Shown: positions 1-5,740, numbered from the stretch's first letter. The stretch is DNA of 5,740 nucleotides from Rhodobiaceae bacterium (GCA_002683515.1 NYTN01000072.1:1-5740), one strand, 5' to 3'. Program-made: numbers and translations. The notes: generated by a model from the sequence alone, not told the origin.

Positions 1-1059
1 ACTGCCCAGCCGCCAAAGATTGGCATGCATATCTCTTTCAATATCTTGTCGATAGGCTTGTTCGCGCGCGACAATAAAACTGGGTTGAGTAACTACGCCG
101 ATATTGAGTTGCTTTATCCAATCCAGCGCATCTTGTGTAACGATGGCGGCGTGTTCAATTCTGTCTTTTTCGCTTGGACCTGCTGCTTCAATTGCTGAAA
201 GTGTCAACAACAGTTCAGCATGGGTGACGCAATGAGAAGCTACCCCGCGTCCCTGAGCATGAGCCGCCTCAATTTCTTGGGTAAGCGTATCAAGTGAGGG
301 TAAGTTATAATCGTGATAATGCAACTTAACATGCCCAACACTAACTCTAGCAGTGGATTTATCTATCACATCAATAAGCGTTGGGCGGCCCATAACGGCT
401 ATTTTTAAAGGGGCAGTATGTTTTAAGTAATTTAAAAAATCTTTGGGTGAGTTGCGTGGTGTCACTTCCGTAATACCTGTAATGCCATAACTCAGGAGAA
501 TGTCTATCAGCTCAGAAAGGTTTTGCGGATCAGACGCCAGCGCCTCATGCACAGATGTATCCGCATCATAAATATGACCTGTACTGAGGATATCAGCACC
601 AAGTGAGGTGCCTGTGTTGTTGATTGCGTCCAGCCCTTTTGTGTTGAAAATCCATAGGCGTCCGCTCCGATGTTGTATGCGGACCGGACAGTACGGGCCG
701 TTTTTGTCTAGCCAGTCGCGATCAATAATATTGTTCTCTTCATTGCCTTTGAAAGGATAATAGCCAACACCGCGCACCCATTTTTGCGGACGCTGGGCGG
801 CGGCTTTGTGAAGCGCGGCGGCCAGCTCTTGTTCGGATGATATGTCAGGTGGACCACAGCTGAGTGAATGTAACGATGCGGCAGTCGCGTTTATGTGAAT
901 GTGATGGTCGTGAAGTCCGGGTAGAAGTGCGCCCCCATTGGCATGAATGACTTTCTCTCCTTCTTCTGCAACCAACTCAACAGCAATATCCAAAATCCGG
1001 TCGCCCCGAATTCGAACATCGTGAACACTGTTTTCTAAATCAACTTTTTTAAAGAGCAT
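1..1059 (-). CDS. Amidohydrolase, YtcJ-like (Amidohydro_3) family, 3' end outside window
   Basis: This metal-dependent hydrolase of the amidohydrolase superfamily probably cleaves a C-N or ester-type bond in the cytoplasm; its substrate is unknown. The frame is open from the ATG at 1059 to the window edge, giving 353 residues with no stop. Visible family signatures are LLPGLHDHHIH at residues 45-55, where H53 and H55 fit the N-terminal metal-binding HxH; K245 in GHVKLHYHD, a candidate bridging carbamylated lysine; H276 in VASHCVTH; and H303 in RIEHAAIV, followed by the typical TQPSF strand at 324-328. The C-terminal part, which should carry the last metal-binding aspartate, lies off the left edge. 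No signal peptide is seen. The start overlaps the end of the CoA-transferase gene by 11 bp and has AAGGAAG 4 nt upstream, so it is probably translationally coupled. The family assignment is firm; the reaction is inferred only. Confidence 0.9.
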   Translation of the reverse strand, partial: MLFKKVDLENSVHDVRIRGDRILDIAVELVAEEGEKVIHANGGALLPGLHDHHIHINATAASLHSLSCGPPDISSEQELAAALHKAAAQRPQKWVRGVGYYPFKGNEENNIIDRDWLDKNGPYCPVRIQHRSGRLWIFNTKGLDAINNTGTSLGADILSTGHIYDADTSVHEALASDPQNLSELIDILLSYGITGITEVTPRNSPKDFLNYLKHTAPLKIAVMGRPTLIDVIDKSTARVSVGHVKLHYHDYNLPSLDTLTQEIEAAHAQGRGVASHCVTHAELLLTLSAIEAAGPSEKDRIEHAAIVTQDALDWIKQLNIGVVTQPSFIVAREQAYRQDIERDMHANLWRLGS

Positions 1060-2437
1060 TTAGCTTCCTTAAAACTTCTTCATTATGATGCCCAGGTAAC
1101 GGCGCAGTCTTTATGGGATTCCTTATAGAATACAGATTTTCGTTCGACATGTTTATAATATCAGTCCAATCAGAGGTTCGATGGATTAAGTCACTTTTAT
1201 TAAAGTCTCTTAAAAATGGATCTTGTGATAAAGCAAAGCCGATTACTTTATAAAGAGCTAGGTCGATTATGCCACCGCCGTTCATCCAGCAAGACCATGC
1301 AGCCAGTGCGCCGTGCAACCCTCCCAGCGGGTCTGCAATCGCGTCACCAACAAATAGTGGTTGCCCATGTATGATTTCCATTAACGACGATAATCCTGCG
1401 GCGACACCTATGTCGTCACCAAACCCGATTATGTTTTCTGTTGCTATCCCACGACCATAAGCCGTTAAAGACAGCCAGACTTTGCCGGGTTTCTCCGCAA
1501 CCAGCTTTTCGGCGTGAATACCAAGCTGGCGGAGTGCGCGAGGACGAGAGGACTCAATCACAATATCTGCCCACTCAATAAGTTGCAGGAGTTGTTGTCG
1601 CCCATTCTGAGTTGTGAAATCGCAGGTGAATGATTTCTTGCCGCCATTCATTAGGTCATAAAATTCTCTTTCACCCGCAGGGTCGTTTTCATTTCGGCGT
1701 GCGCCATCCAAACGCTTGCTCGATTCAACTTTGATAACTTCTGCGCCCAACGAAGCCAGCAGACTGCCTGTCAATGGGCCTGCCCATAATGATGAGAGAT
1801 CAACCACAAGGGGTAGTGGCTTGGTTGCAGGGCGTTGTGGAGTTGTGGAGTGTGAAACGTCAACCCAATTATCAAATGAGTTGTAATCAGGAAGAGTAAC
1901 GGGTGCGATTGCGAGACCTAGGTCTCGACCACGGGAAATAAGGTCTTCAATGCAGAATTCCTTTAATATATTTTCCAACATTTGTTTTTCGATGGGTGCA
2001 GAGACTTTCCCATTGGTAAGTGCCGGAAGCAGGTCAGTGTCTTCATCTCGCGCTAGATTGATAGCCAAATATCCGTCTAGGGCTTTAAATAAATGACAAC
2101 TTCCACCGGCTGATACCGGCTGTCCTGTTTGGGTGTTAAATAACGCCATACGTTCCCCGAGTAGCCTCGCGCCACTTTCGGGTAGATTATTTTTTAAAGT
2201 GTGGTTGCGTGCGATGTCTTTCAGGGCGAGAAGCGCCCCATCCGCATAATCTGCGAGAGCTACCGGAATTATTTTACTTTTACCTGGAAGAAAGCCTTGC
2301 ACACCCGAACGGGCATTATTAATTGCCGGATGTATATCAGAGAAGGTTGCGTCAGATAGGGGAGGCAGGTTTAAACCCGCAAGCAGAGTATGGGCGTAAT
2401 TAACGGCGTGAGCGTTATCGTTATGTTGAAAAGACAT
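1049..2437 (-). CDS. CaiB/BaiF-type family III CoA-transferase with the small domain placed N-terminally
   Basis: This 462-residue protein belongs to the family III CoA-transferases, which move CoA between carboxylic acids through an aspartyl-CoA intermediate; some relatives are racemases or isomerases. The Rossmann-type half starts near residue 208: VVDLSSLWAGPLTG (211-224), then GAEVIKVES (231-239), a DIVIESSRP segment (291-299) and GDAIADPLGGLHGALAA (364-380). D369 aligns with the catalytic aspartate and sits about 150 residues after the AGP motif, as in formyl-CoA transferase. The end, LPGHHNEEVLRKL (447-459), matches the usual C-terminus. Only about 80 residues separate these, too few for the normal small domain. 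Instead residues 88-185, with GGSCHLFKALDGYLAINLAR (111-130) and LGLAIAPVTLPDY (173-185), resemble that domain. The start overlaps the synthetase end by 17 bp; an in-frame TAA two codons upstream rules out a longer start. The substrate is unknown. Confidence 0.9.
   Translation of the reverse strand: MSFQHNDNAHAVNYAHTLLAGLNLPPLSDATFSDIHPAINNARSGVQGFLPGKSKIIPVALADYADGALLALKDIARNHTLKNNLPESGARLLGERMALFNTQTGQPVSAGGSCHLFKALDGYLAINLARDEDTDLLPALTNGKVSAPIEKQMLENILKEFCIEDLISRGRDLGLAIAPVTLPDYNSFDNWVDVSHSTTPQRPATKPLPLVVDLSSLWAGPLTGSLLASLGAEVIKVESSKRLDGARRNENDPAGEREFYDLMNGGKKSFTCDFTTQNGRQQLLQLIEWADIVIESSRPRALRQLGIHAEKLVAEKPGKVWLSLTAYGRGIATENIIGFGDDIGVAAGLSSLMEIIHGQPLFVGDAIADPLGGLHGALAAWSCWMNGGGIIDLALYKVIGFALSQDPFLRDFNKSDLIHRTSDWTDIINMSNENLYSIRNPIKTAPLPGHHNEEVLRKLNAL
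1064..1070 (-). promoter_or_regulatory. Ribosome binding site of the amidohydrolase gene inside the CoA-transferase gene
   Basis: AAGGAAG on the minus strand lies 4 nt before the ATG at 1059 and inside the last codons of the CoA-transferase gene (R457-K458). It fixes the start of the amidohydrolase and supports coupled translation across the 11-bp overlap. Confidence 0.65.
1912..1927. repeat. Perfect 16-bp palindrome inside the CoA-transferase gene
   Basis: CGAGACCTAGGTCTCG is identical to its reverse complement. It lies in the codons for residues GRDLGLA (170-176) of the CoA-transferase. With no spacer it would form a poor hairpin, so it is either chance or a protein-binding or methylation-type site. 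No function can be supported. Confidence 0.35.
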
Positions 2438-3893
2438 CCCTTAAAACTCGGCGTAGAAGCTTGCCGGTTTCATTATAGGGCAACTCTTCCATGAATTTGA
2501 CTTTTGTCGGCACGCGGCTGGAGCGAAGTTGATTTTTAACATGGGATTTTATGGCCTCAATTTCTGGTAGGGTCGTCATGTCAGCCGGTACAATTACCAC
2601 GCCGACCGCTTCGCCCCATTCATCATCCGCGACAGCTACTGCGGCAACATCTTTGATATCTGACATTTCAATCAAAACATCTTCAATCTCGCCGGGGGAA
2701 ATATTTTCGCCGCCTCTAACAATAACATCATCTGCACGCCCGTCTAAAAAGAGGTAGCCGGCATCATCTAAATAGCCTCTGTCGCGAGTTGGGAACCAGC
2801 CATTCTCATCTAACAAAGAACCACTGCCGTGATATTCACCGCTGACTTGTTCGCCACGAACAAATACATACCCGGCTTCCCCAGCACCGCAGGGTACATT
2901 ATCGTCGTCTCGGATTTCTACCTCAACAGCCGGCAGAGGTCTGCCAACTGAAGACAAGCGCGCCCGCACTGCGGGATCCCCAGACTGGATGGCATCGTGG
3001 TGGTCATCTGGGTCGAGCAGACAAATGGTCGAGCTGGTTTCAGTAAGTCCGTAAGCATTCGTGAAATTTACATGCGGCATTAACGTCATAGCTTGCTCAA
3101 TGACAGAGTGCGGCATCTTTCCGCCACCATAAGCAATGGCTTGCATGGCAGGTAGATCAAACGTTTCATTATTACTGGTCGTATATTCGATAATGCGCTG
3201 AAGCATTGTCGGGACAAGAAAAGCTTGTGAGACATTTTCTTGTTTTGCTAATTTTAGCCATGCTTCAGGTGAGAAATTTGGTAACTGCACCATGCGTCGA
3301 CCCGCATAAACAGAGCTAAGTATCGCTGAGATGCCGGCAATATGATAAGGCGGCACACTGACCAAAGTGCTTTGGGACTGCTCGGCGCTCATAAATTCAA
3401 TCGTGCCGAGAATATATGCCATTAGATTGTCATGTCGCAAAATAGCAGATTTAGGGTCGCCGGTTGTTCCGCTCGTGAAAAGTTCAATAGCAATGTTGCC
3501 TTCTTCATCGGGGGCGAAACCATCCCATGATGTAACGTGTGAGAAAACCTGTACTTGGGAAATTTTGGTGATGCCTTTCACCTCAGGTGCATCATCACTA
3601 ATTAACAATGCAGGTGAAACTCTTTCCAATAAGGACGTAATTTGGTCTTCAGCTAGACGATAATTTATTGGCACATAAGGGATGCCCCGCAAAGCTGCTG
3701 CAAACATGGCAACCGGAGCCGCTGTCCCTGTCTCGGCTAAGTAAGCGAGTTTCTTGGCACCCTCGAGCTTGTTAGCAAGCGAATTCACTGCATCCGAAAG
3801 GTCTTGATATGTCAGTCTTTGAGATCCGCAAATAACGGCTTCCCTGTCCGGCATGCTGTCTGCGGCCATCTGAAGGATGAGGTGAATATTCAT
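2421..3893 (-). CDS. Acyl-CoA synthetase (AMP-forming, ANL superfamily)
   Basis: This 490-residue cytoplasmic enzyme is predicted to activate a carboxylic acid with ATP and CoA to give the acyl-CoA, via an acyl-adenylate. The full set of ANL motifs is present in order: phosphate-binding loop LFTSGTTGDPK (138-148); YGLTETSS (281-288); TRDRG (369-373), in the place of the usual TGD motif, with D371 as the likely ribose-binding aspartate; hinge region DGRADDVIVRGGENISPGEIE (384-404); and the C-terminal YNETGKLLRR (473-482), in which K478 is the catalytic lysine of adenylation. Length is normal for an AMP-binding domain plus its C-terminal lid, so the gene looks intact. The ATG at 3893 follows the 101-residue gene by 22 bp with only a weak GGA ribosome site. 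The acid specificity cannot be read from the sequence. In context it is the most likely entry step of the pathway encoded here. Confidence 0.95.
   Translation of the reverse strand: MNIHLILQMAADSMPDREAVICGSQRLTYQDLSDAVNSLANKLEGAKKLAYLAETGTAAPVAMFAAALRGIPYVPINYRLAEDQITSLLERVSPALLISDDAPEVKGITKISQVQVFSHVTSWDGFAPDEEGNIAIELFTSGTTGDPKSAILRHDNLMAYILGTIEFMSAEQSQSTLVSVPPYHIAGISAILSSVYAGRRMVQLPNFSPEAWLKLAKQENVSQAFLVPTMLQRIIEYTTSNNETFDLPAMQAIAYGGGKMPHSVIEQAMTLMPHVNFTNAYGLTETSSTICLLDPDDHHDAIQSGDPAVRARLSSVGRPLPAVEVEIRDDDNVPCGAGEAGYVFVRGEQVSGEYHGSGSLLDENGWFPTRDRGYLDDAGYLFLDGRADDVIVRGGENISPGEIEDVLIEMSDIKDVAAVAVADDEWGEAVGVVIVPADMTTLPEIEAIKSHVKNQLRSSRVPTKVKFMEELPYNETGKLLRRVLRDVFST
2438..2442 (-). promoter_or_regulatory. 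Shine-Dalgarno-like AAGGG abutting the CoA-transferase start
   Basis: AAGGG on the minus strand touches the ATG at 2437 with no spacer, which is too close for normal initiation. No other good ribosome site lies at the usual distance, and TAA blocks a longer start in frame. Because the synthetase gene continues 17 bp past this point, ribosomes finishing there may re-initiate on the CoA-transferase ATG. Confidence 0.4.
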
Positions 3894-3915
3894 TTAACTG
3901 TCCGGTTTAATAAGA

Positions 3916-4221
3916 TTAATCAGATGAGGGGAGACGTTTAGCCTGTTTAATTTCCAGCGCGACCCCATTCACTGAGATGTTTCCTTCGCCGCCTCGCGTA
4001 CAAAGAAATTCCATGGTTTCGGCTTTATCAACATAGCGTTTGCCGACGAGACTACCTTCACCCGCATTATCTGAAATTAAAGATTTTTCAGCAGCTTCTT
4101 CAGTTTGCATGGGCAAGCCGCCACATGTCACATCAAGATCATCTTTGGGTACGCGCAGAACCATGATTTGTGTATCACAGACTGCGCTGAAAAGTTTTGT
4201 GCCTGCTTTAATTTGCATCAT
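3916..4221 (-). CDS. Conserved-looking small protein of unknown function, three cysteines
   Basis: I cannot assign this 101-residue protein to a named family. It has no signal peptide or membrane segment and should be cytoplasmic. It appears to have two compact parts: residues 3-38, a likely beta-rich unit containing VCDTQIMVLRVP (14-25) and CGGLPM (33-38); and residues 57-100, containing LVGKRYVD (58-65), EFLCTRGGEGNISVNG (71-86) and AKRLPSSD (94-101). C15, C33 and C74 are its only cysteines, and the glycine-rich CGG turn suggests metal or cofactor binding, but this is inference. It reads as a real gene: a well-placed ribosome site, a 7-bp gap after the thiolase-fold gene, no overlap with another real gene, and operon position before the synthetase. 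The pattern recalls small uncharacterised proteins next to acyl-CoA synthetases in actinobacteria, from memory and unverified. A second ATG at 4218 could also serve as the start. Confidence 0.85.
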   Translation of the reverse strand: MMQIKAGTKLFSAVCDTQIMVLRVPKDDLDVTCGGLPMQTEEAAEKSLISDNAGEGSLVGKRYVDKAETMEFLCTRGGEGNISVNGVALEIKQAKRLPSSD

Positions 4222-4226
4222 TTTTT

Positions 4227-4231
4227 TCCTA
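4227..4231 (-). promoter_or_regulatory. Ribosome binding site overlapping the upstream stop codon
   Basis: TAGGA on the minus strand contains both the TAG stop of the thiolase-fold gene (4231-4229) and the AGGA Shine-Dalgarno core for the 101-residue gene. It lies 5 nt from the ATG at 4221 and 8 nt from the ATG at 4218, so it supports either start and suggests coupled translation of the two genes. Confidence 0.65.
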
Positions 4232-5386
4232 TTTACCTAAGATTGCACCGGCAACACCTGAAGCGATAAAGGCTGTTTCGACATTATCTACTTGATTTGC
4301 TGCTGTACCACGAATCTGGCGAACGGCTTCCGTAATATTATTCATGCCATGAATGTAACCTTCACCAATCAGACCCCCGTTAGGGCTGAGAGGTGTTTTG
4401 CCGTCAAGTTCCATATTACCATCAGCAATGTAATCCTTCGCTTCACCTAGCCCGCAGTATCCAAACCCTTCCAATTGCCGCAAAACTTGTGGTGTAAAGT
4501 TATCATAAATCATAGCAATGTCCGTATCTTTTGGAGCTATGCCTGCGTCAGCAATTAATTTCTCAGTGACCCTTTCGCTAAAAGCTAAGCGAGTAATATC
4601 CCCTTCATAAAAGTCTGAAATTATTTCATGGTTGAACAAAAAAGAATATTGTGCAGACAACAAGCGGGCGGGAGTTTGTTTTAAATCTTTAGCTTTGTCC
4701 ATTCGCGTAACAATAATGGCAACTCCACCATCCGACTCCTGACAGCAATCCAGCAGGCGAAGCCAAGGCTTCACAATCCATCTACTGTTTTGGTGATCAT
4801 CCAATGTAATCGGCTGTTTGTAGAACCAGGCATTAGGGTTAGTGGCAGCATGCTTTCGCATTAAGACTGCAAGATTACCTAGATCCTCAGATGTTACACC
4901 ATACTGATCTAAATACATCCCGCAGGATAATGCCTCCCATGTTGCCGGAGTTTGAGCGCCAAATGGAAAACACCATTCTATAAAAGTTGATCCATTAGCG
5001 TCAGGACTAATCGAAACAGTTGGCTGACCGAAGCGATATTGCGACCTTTCATTCATGGCGCGCCATATAACGACAACATCACAGACGCCGGCCTCAACTG
5101 CGTTTTTCGCATGATAGAGTGTTGCGGCATTTGCGGCGCCACCTTGGGGCAACCGAACTGTATAGTTTATCTCTTTGCACCCGACAGAACGAAGAAGGTC
5201 AACTTCATCAGAGTTATCGATAGTGTAGGTAATGCATCCGTCAATTTCTTCAGGGTTAATACCGGCGTCTTTACAGGCGGCAATAACAGCTTCGGCGGCG
5301 AGCTGTTGTTCTGAACGACCTGAATCTTTTGAAAATTCGGTCTGACCAATTCCTACAATAGCTGCTTGGTTGTTGGTTTTTGACAT
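4229..5386 (-). CDS. Thiolase-fold SCP2/Ltp2-like protein, probable acyl-CoA aldolase rather than thiolase
   Basis: This 385-residue protein has the thiolase fold of the lipid-transfer-protein (SCP2-thiolase-like) class: AAIVGIGQTEFSK at 8-20 and NGGLIGEGYIHGMNNITEAVRQIRG at 336-360. Authentic thiolases need a nucleophilic cysteine near residue 90, a GHP histidine and a second cysteine near the end. Here the first region reads RLPQGGAANAA (78-88), the GHP site reads GEGYIHG (341-347) and the C-terminus reads IASGVAGA (374-381), so none of the three is conserved. This is the pattern of Ltp2, which performs a retro-aldol cleavage of a beta-hydroxyacyl-CoA in steroid side-chain breakdown and works with a DUF35 protein. 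Y294 (IYDNFTPQ) and Y344 are candidate catalytic tyrosines. The DUF35-type gene directly upstream supports the pairing. The start has AAAGGAAG 6 nt upstream. Substrate and aldolase activity are inferred. Confidence 0.88.
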   Translation of the reverse strand: MSKTNNQAAIVGIGQTEFSKDSGRSEQQLAAEAVIAACKDAGINPEEIDGCITYTIDNSDEVDLLRSVGCKEINYTVRLPQGGAANAATLYHAKNAVEAGVCDVVVIWRAMNERSQYRFGQPTVSISPDANGSTFIEWCFPFGAQTPATWEALSCGMYLDQYGVTSEDLGNLAVLMRKHAATNPNAWFYKQPITLDDHQNSRWIVKPWLRLLDCCQESDGGVAIIVTRMDKAKDLKQTPARLLSAQYSFLFNHEIISDFYEGDITRLAFSERVTEKLIADAGIAPKDTDIAMIYDNFTPQVLRQLEGFGYCGLGEAKDYIADGNMELDGKTPLSPNGGLIGEGYIHGMNNITEAVRQIRGTAANQVDNVETAFIASGVAGAILGK

Positions 5387-5392
5387 GCGAGT

Positions 5393-5400
5393 CTTCCTTT
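5393..5400 (-). promoter_or_regulatory. Strong ribosome binding site of the thiolase-fold gene
   Basis: AAAGGAAG on the minus strand lies 6 nt before the ATG at 5386. It is the best Shine-Dalgarno sequence in the window and confirms this start. Confidence 0.75.
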
Positions 5401-5416
5401 AATGTGACTTTTTAAA

Positions 5417-5438
5417 ACAGGTAAGGTTGAATACCTGT
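5417..5438 (-). terminator. Intergenic hairpin, possible weak or partial terminator
   Basis: A perfect 7-bp inverted repeat, ACAGGTA and TACCTGT, with an 8-nt loop starts two bases after the stop codon of the DUF35-type gene. On the transcribed (minus) strand its last base and the next three form TTTT, followed by AAAAA. The stem is short and the T run is brief, so full termination is unlikely. It could reduce read-through, stabilise the 3' end of a processed upstream message, or be chance. It sits in the largest gap of the window (54 bp), between two genes whose products are expected to work together. Confidence 0.4.
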
Positions 5439-5440
5439 GC

Positions 5441-5740
5441 TTATTCTGAAACGGGTTTAAAAACGGGGACTTTTTTACCACCTGATGTATCTGCAAAAGC
5501 TACCTGAACCCGAATGCCAATTTGCATATCTTCTTCAGCTACCCCTTCAATATTTGAAATAAAGCGTAATCCTTCATCCAGTTCTATTAGGGCGGCGATG
5601 GGTGACTCATCAAAGCCAAAAGCTTGTGGTCTGACCGCAACGCACCAGCTAACAACTGTACCTAGACCGGATAACTGCTGGACTTCTTTTTCAATGCTAT
5701 GGCATTTGGGGCACATAGGCCGTGGTGGATGCCATAACCT
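5441..5740 (-). CDS. DUF35-type zinc-ribbon/OB-fold protein, partner of the Ltp2-like protein; 5' end outside window
   Basis: This protein belongs to the Zn-ribbon OB-fold (DUF35) group that associates with thiolase-fold enzymes acting on acyl-CoA; in the Ltp2 system the DUF35 domain is needed for aldolase activity. Ninety-nine residues and a TAA stop are visible, and the frame remains open to the right edge. The visible start, WHPPRPMCPKCHS, is the typical second half of the zinc ribbon with its CPKC knuckle; the first cysteine pair should lie just outside. The OB-fold follows: LGTVVSWCVAVRP, then AALIELDEGLRFISNIEG, then IGIRVQVAFAD and a closing KVPVFKPVSE. The ATG at 5716 is therefore an internal methionine, not the start. 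Complete relatives are usually about 130-150 residues, so roughly the first quarter or more is missing. It is the first gene visible in the operon. Confidence 0.9.
   Translation of the reverse strand, partial: RLWHPPRPMCPKCHSIEKEVQQLSGLGTVVSWCVAVRPQAFGFDESPIAALIELDEGLRFISNIEGVAEEDMQIGIRVQVAFADTSGGKKVPVFKPVSE

Noticed and set aside
1269..1460. Plus-strand frame opposite the CoA-transferase
   Set aside because: It is a low-complexity, proline- and serine-rich antisense translation inside a gene with clear family motifs.
1834..1849. Tandem repeat of the 8-mer GTTGTGGA, two copies
   Set aside because: There are only two copies, in the linker between the two CoA-transferase domains; this is readily explained by chance or slippage.
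2551..2757. Plus-strand frame opposite the synthetase
   Set aside because: It is an Ser/Thr/Ala-rich antisense reading of the conserved C-terminal lid region of the synthetase.
3367..3663. Plus-strand frame of 98 residues opposite the synthetase
   Set aside because: It is antisense to the phosphate-loop region of the synthetase, with no motif of its own.
3894..3915. Possible promoter before the synthetase gene
   Set aside because: The gap is only 22 bp, AT-rich with a short TTAAT/ATTAA repeat, and holds no credible -35/-10 pair; read-through from upstream is simpler.
4040..4240. Plus-strand frame of 66 residues across the 101-residue gene
   Set aside because: It is antisense to a better-supported gene with a ribosome site and operon context, and shows no recognisable motif.
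5055..5066. 12-bp palindrome ATGGCGCGCCAT
   Set aside because: About one palindrome of this length is expected by chance in a window of this size, and it lies in coding sequence.
5039..5314. Plus-strand frame opposite the thiolase-fold gene
   Set aside because: It is antisense to a gene with clear fold signatures and has no family resemblance.
5167..5349. A second minus-strand frame of 60 residues
   Set aside because: It lies wholly inside the thiolase-fold gene in another frame and shows no family motif.
5441..5716. A complete 91-residue gene starting at the ATG at 5716
   Set aside because: The frame stays open to the window edge, and the residues before that methionine (WHPPRP) are typical of the zinc ribbon, so the gene starts further right.

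Overview
The window is a six-gene run read entirely from the minus strand, cut at both edges. In transcription order (right to left) it holds: the C-terminal part of a zinc-ribbon/OB-fold (DUF35-type) protein; a thiolase-fold protein of the SCP2/Ltp2-like class; a 101-residue protein of unknown function; an acyl-CoA synthetase; a CaiB/BaiF-type (family III) CoA-transferase with unusual domain order; and the N-terminal 353 residues of an amidohydrolase of the YtcJ-like (Amidohydro_3) type. Junctions are very tight: 54, 7 and 22 bp gaps, then overlaps of 17 and 11 bp. This points to one polycistronic transcript with translational coupling at its downstream end. The promoter must lie beyond the right edge and the final gene ends beyond the left edge.

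The organism is bacterial, with Shine-Dalgarno sites before ATG starts and compact operon packing. Base composition looks balanced to slightly AT-leaning. The protein families are common in Proteobacteria and Actinobacteria. The composition argues against a high-GC actinomycete, so a proteobacterium, perhaps a marine alphaproteobacterium, is a reasonable guess but is not proven by this sequence.

Functionally this looks like a CoA-dependent catabolic module. The synthetase could load CoA onto a carboxylic acid, and the CoA-transferase could move CoA between acids. The thiolase-fold protein lacks the thiolase cysteines but keeps two tyrosines of interest. With the adjacent DUF35 protein it resembles the Ltp2/DUF35 retro-aldolase pair of bacterial steroid side-chain degradation. 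The amidohydrolase could open an amide, ester or ring bond. The substrate cannot be read from the sequence. The most novel elements are the small cysteine-containing protein inside the operon, the rearranged CoA-transferase, and the use of an Ltp2-like pair outside a recognisable steroid gene set.

No RNA genes, mobile elements, CRISPR arrays or long repeats were seen. There is no gene-free stretch longer than 54 bp.
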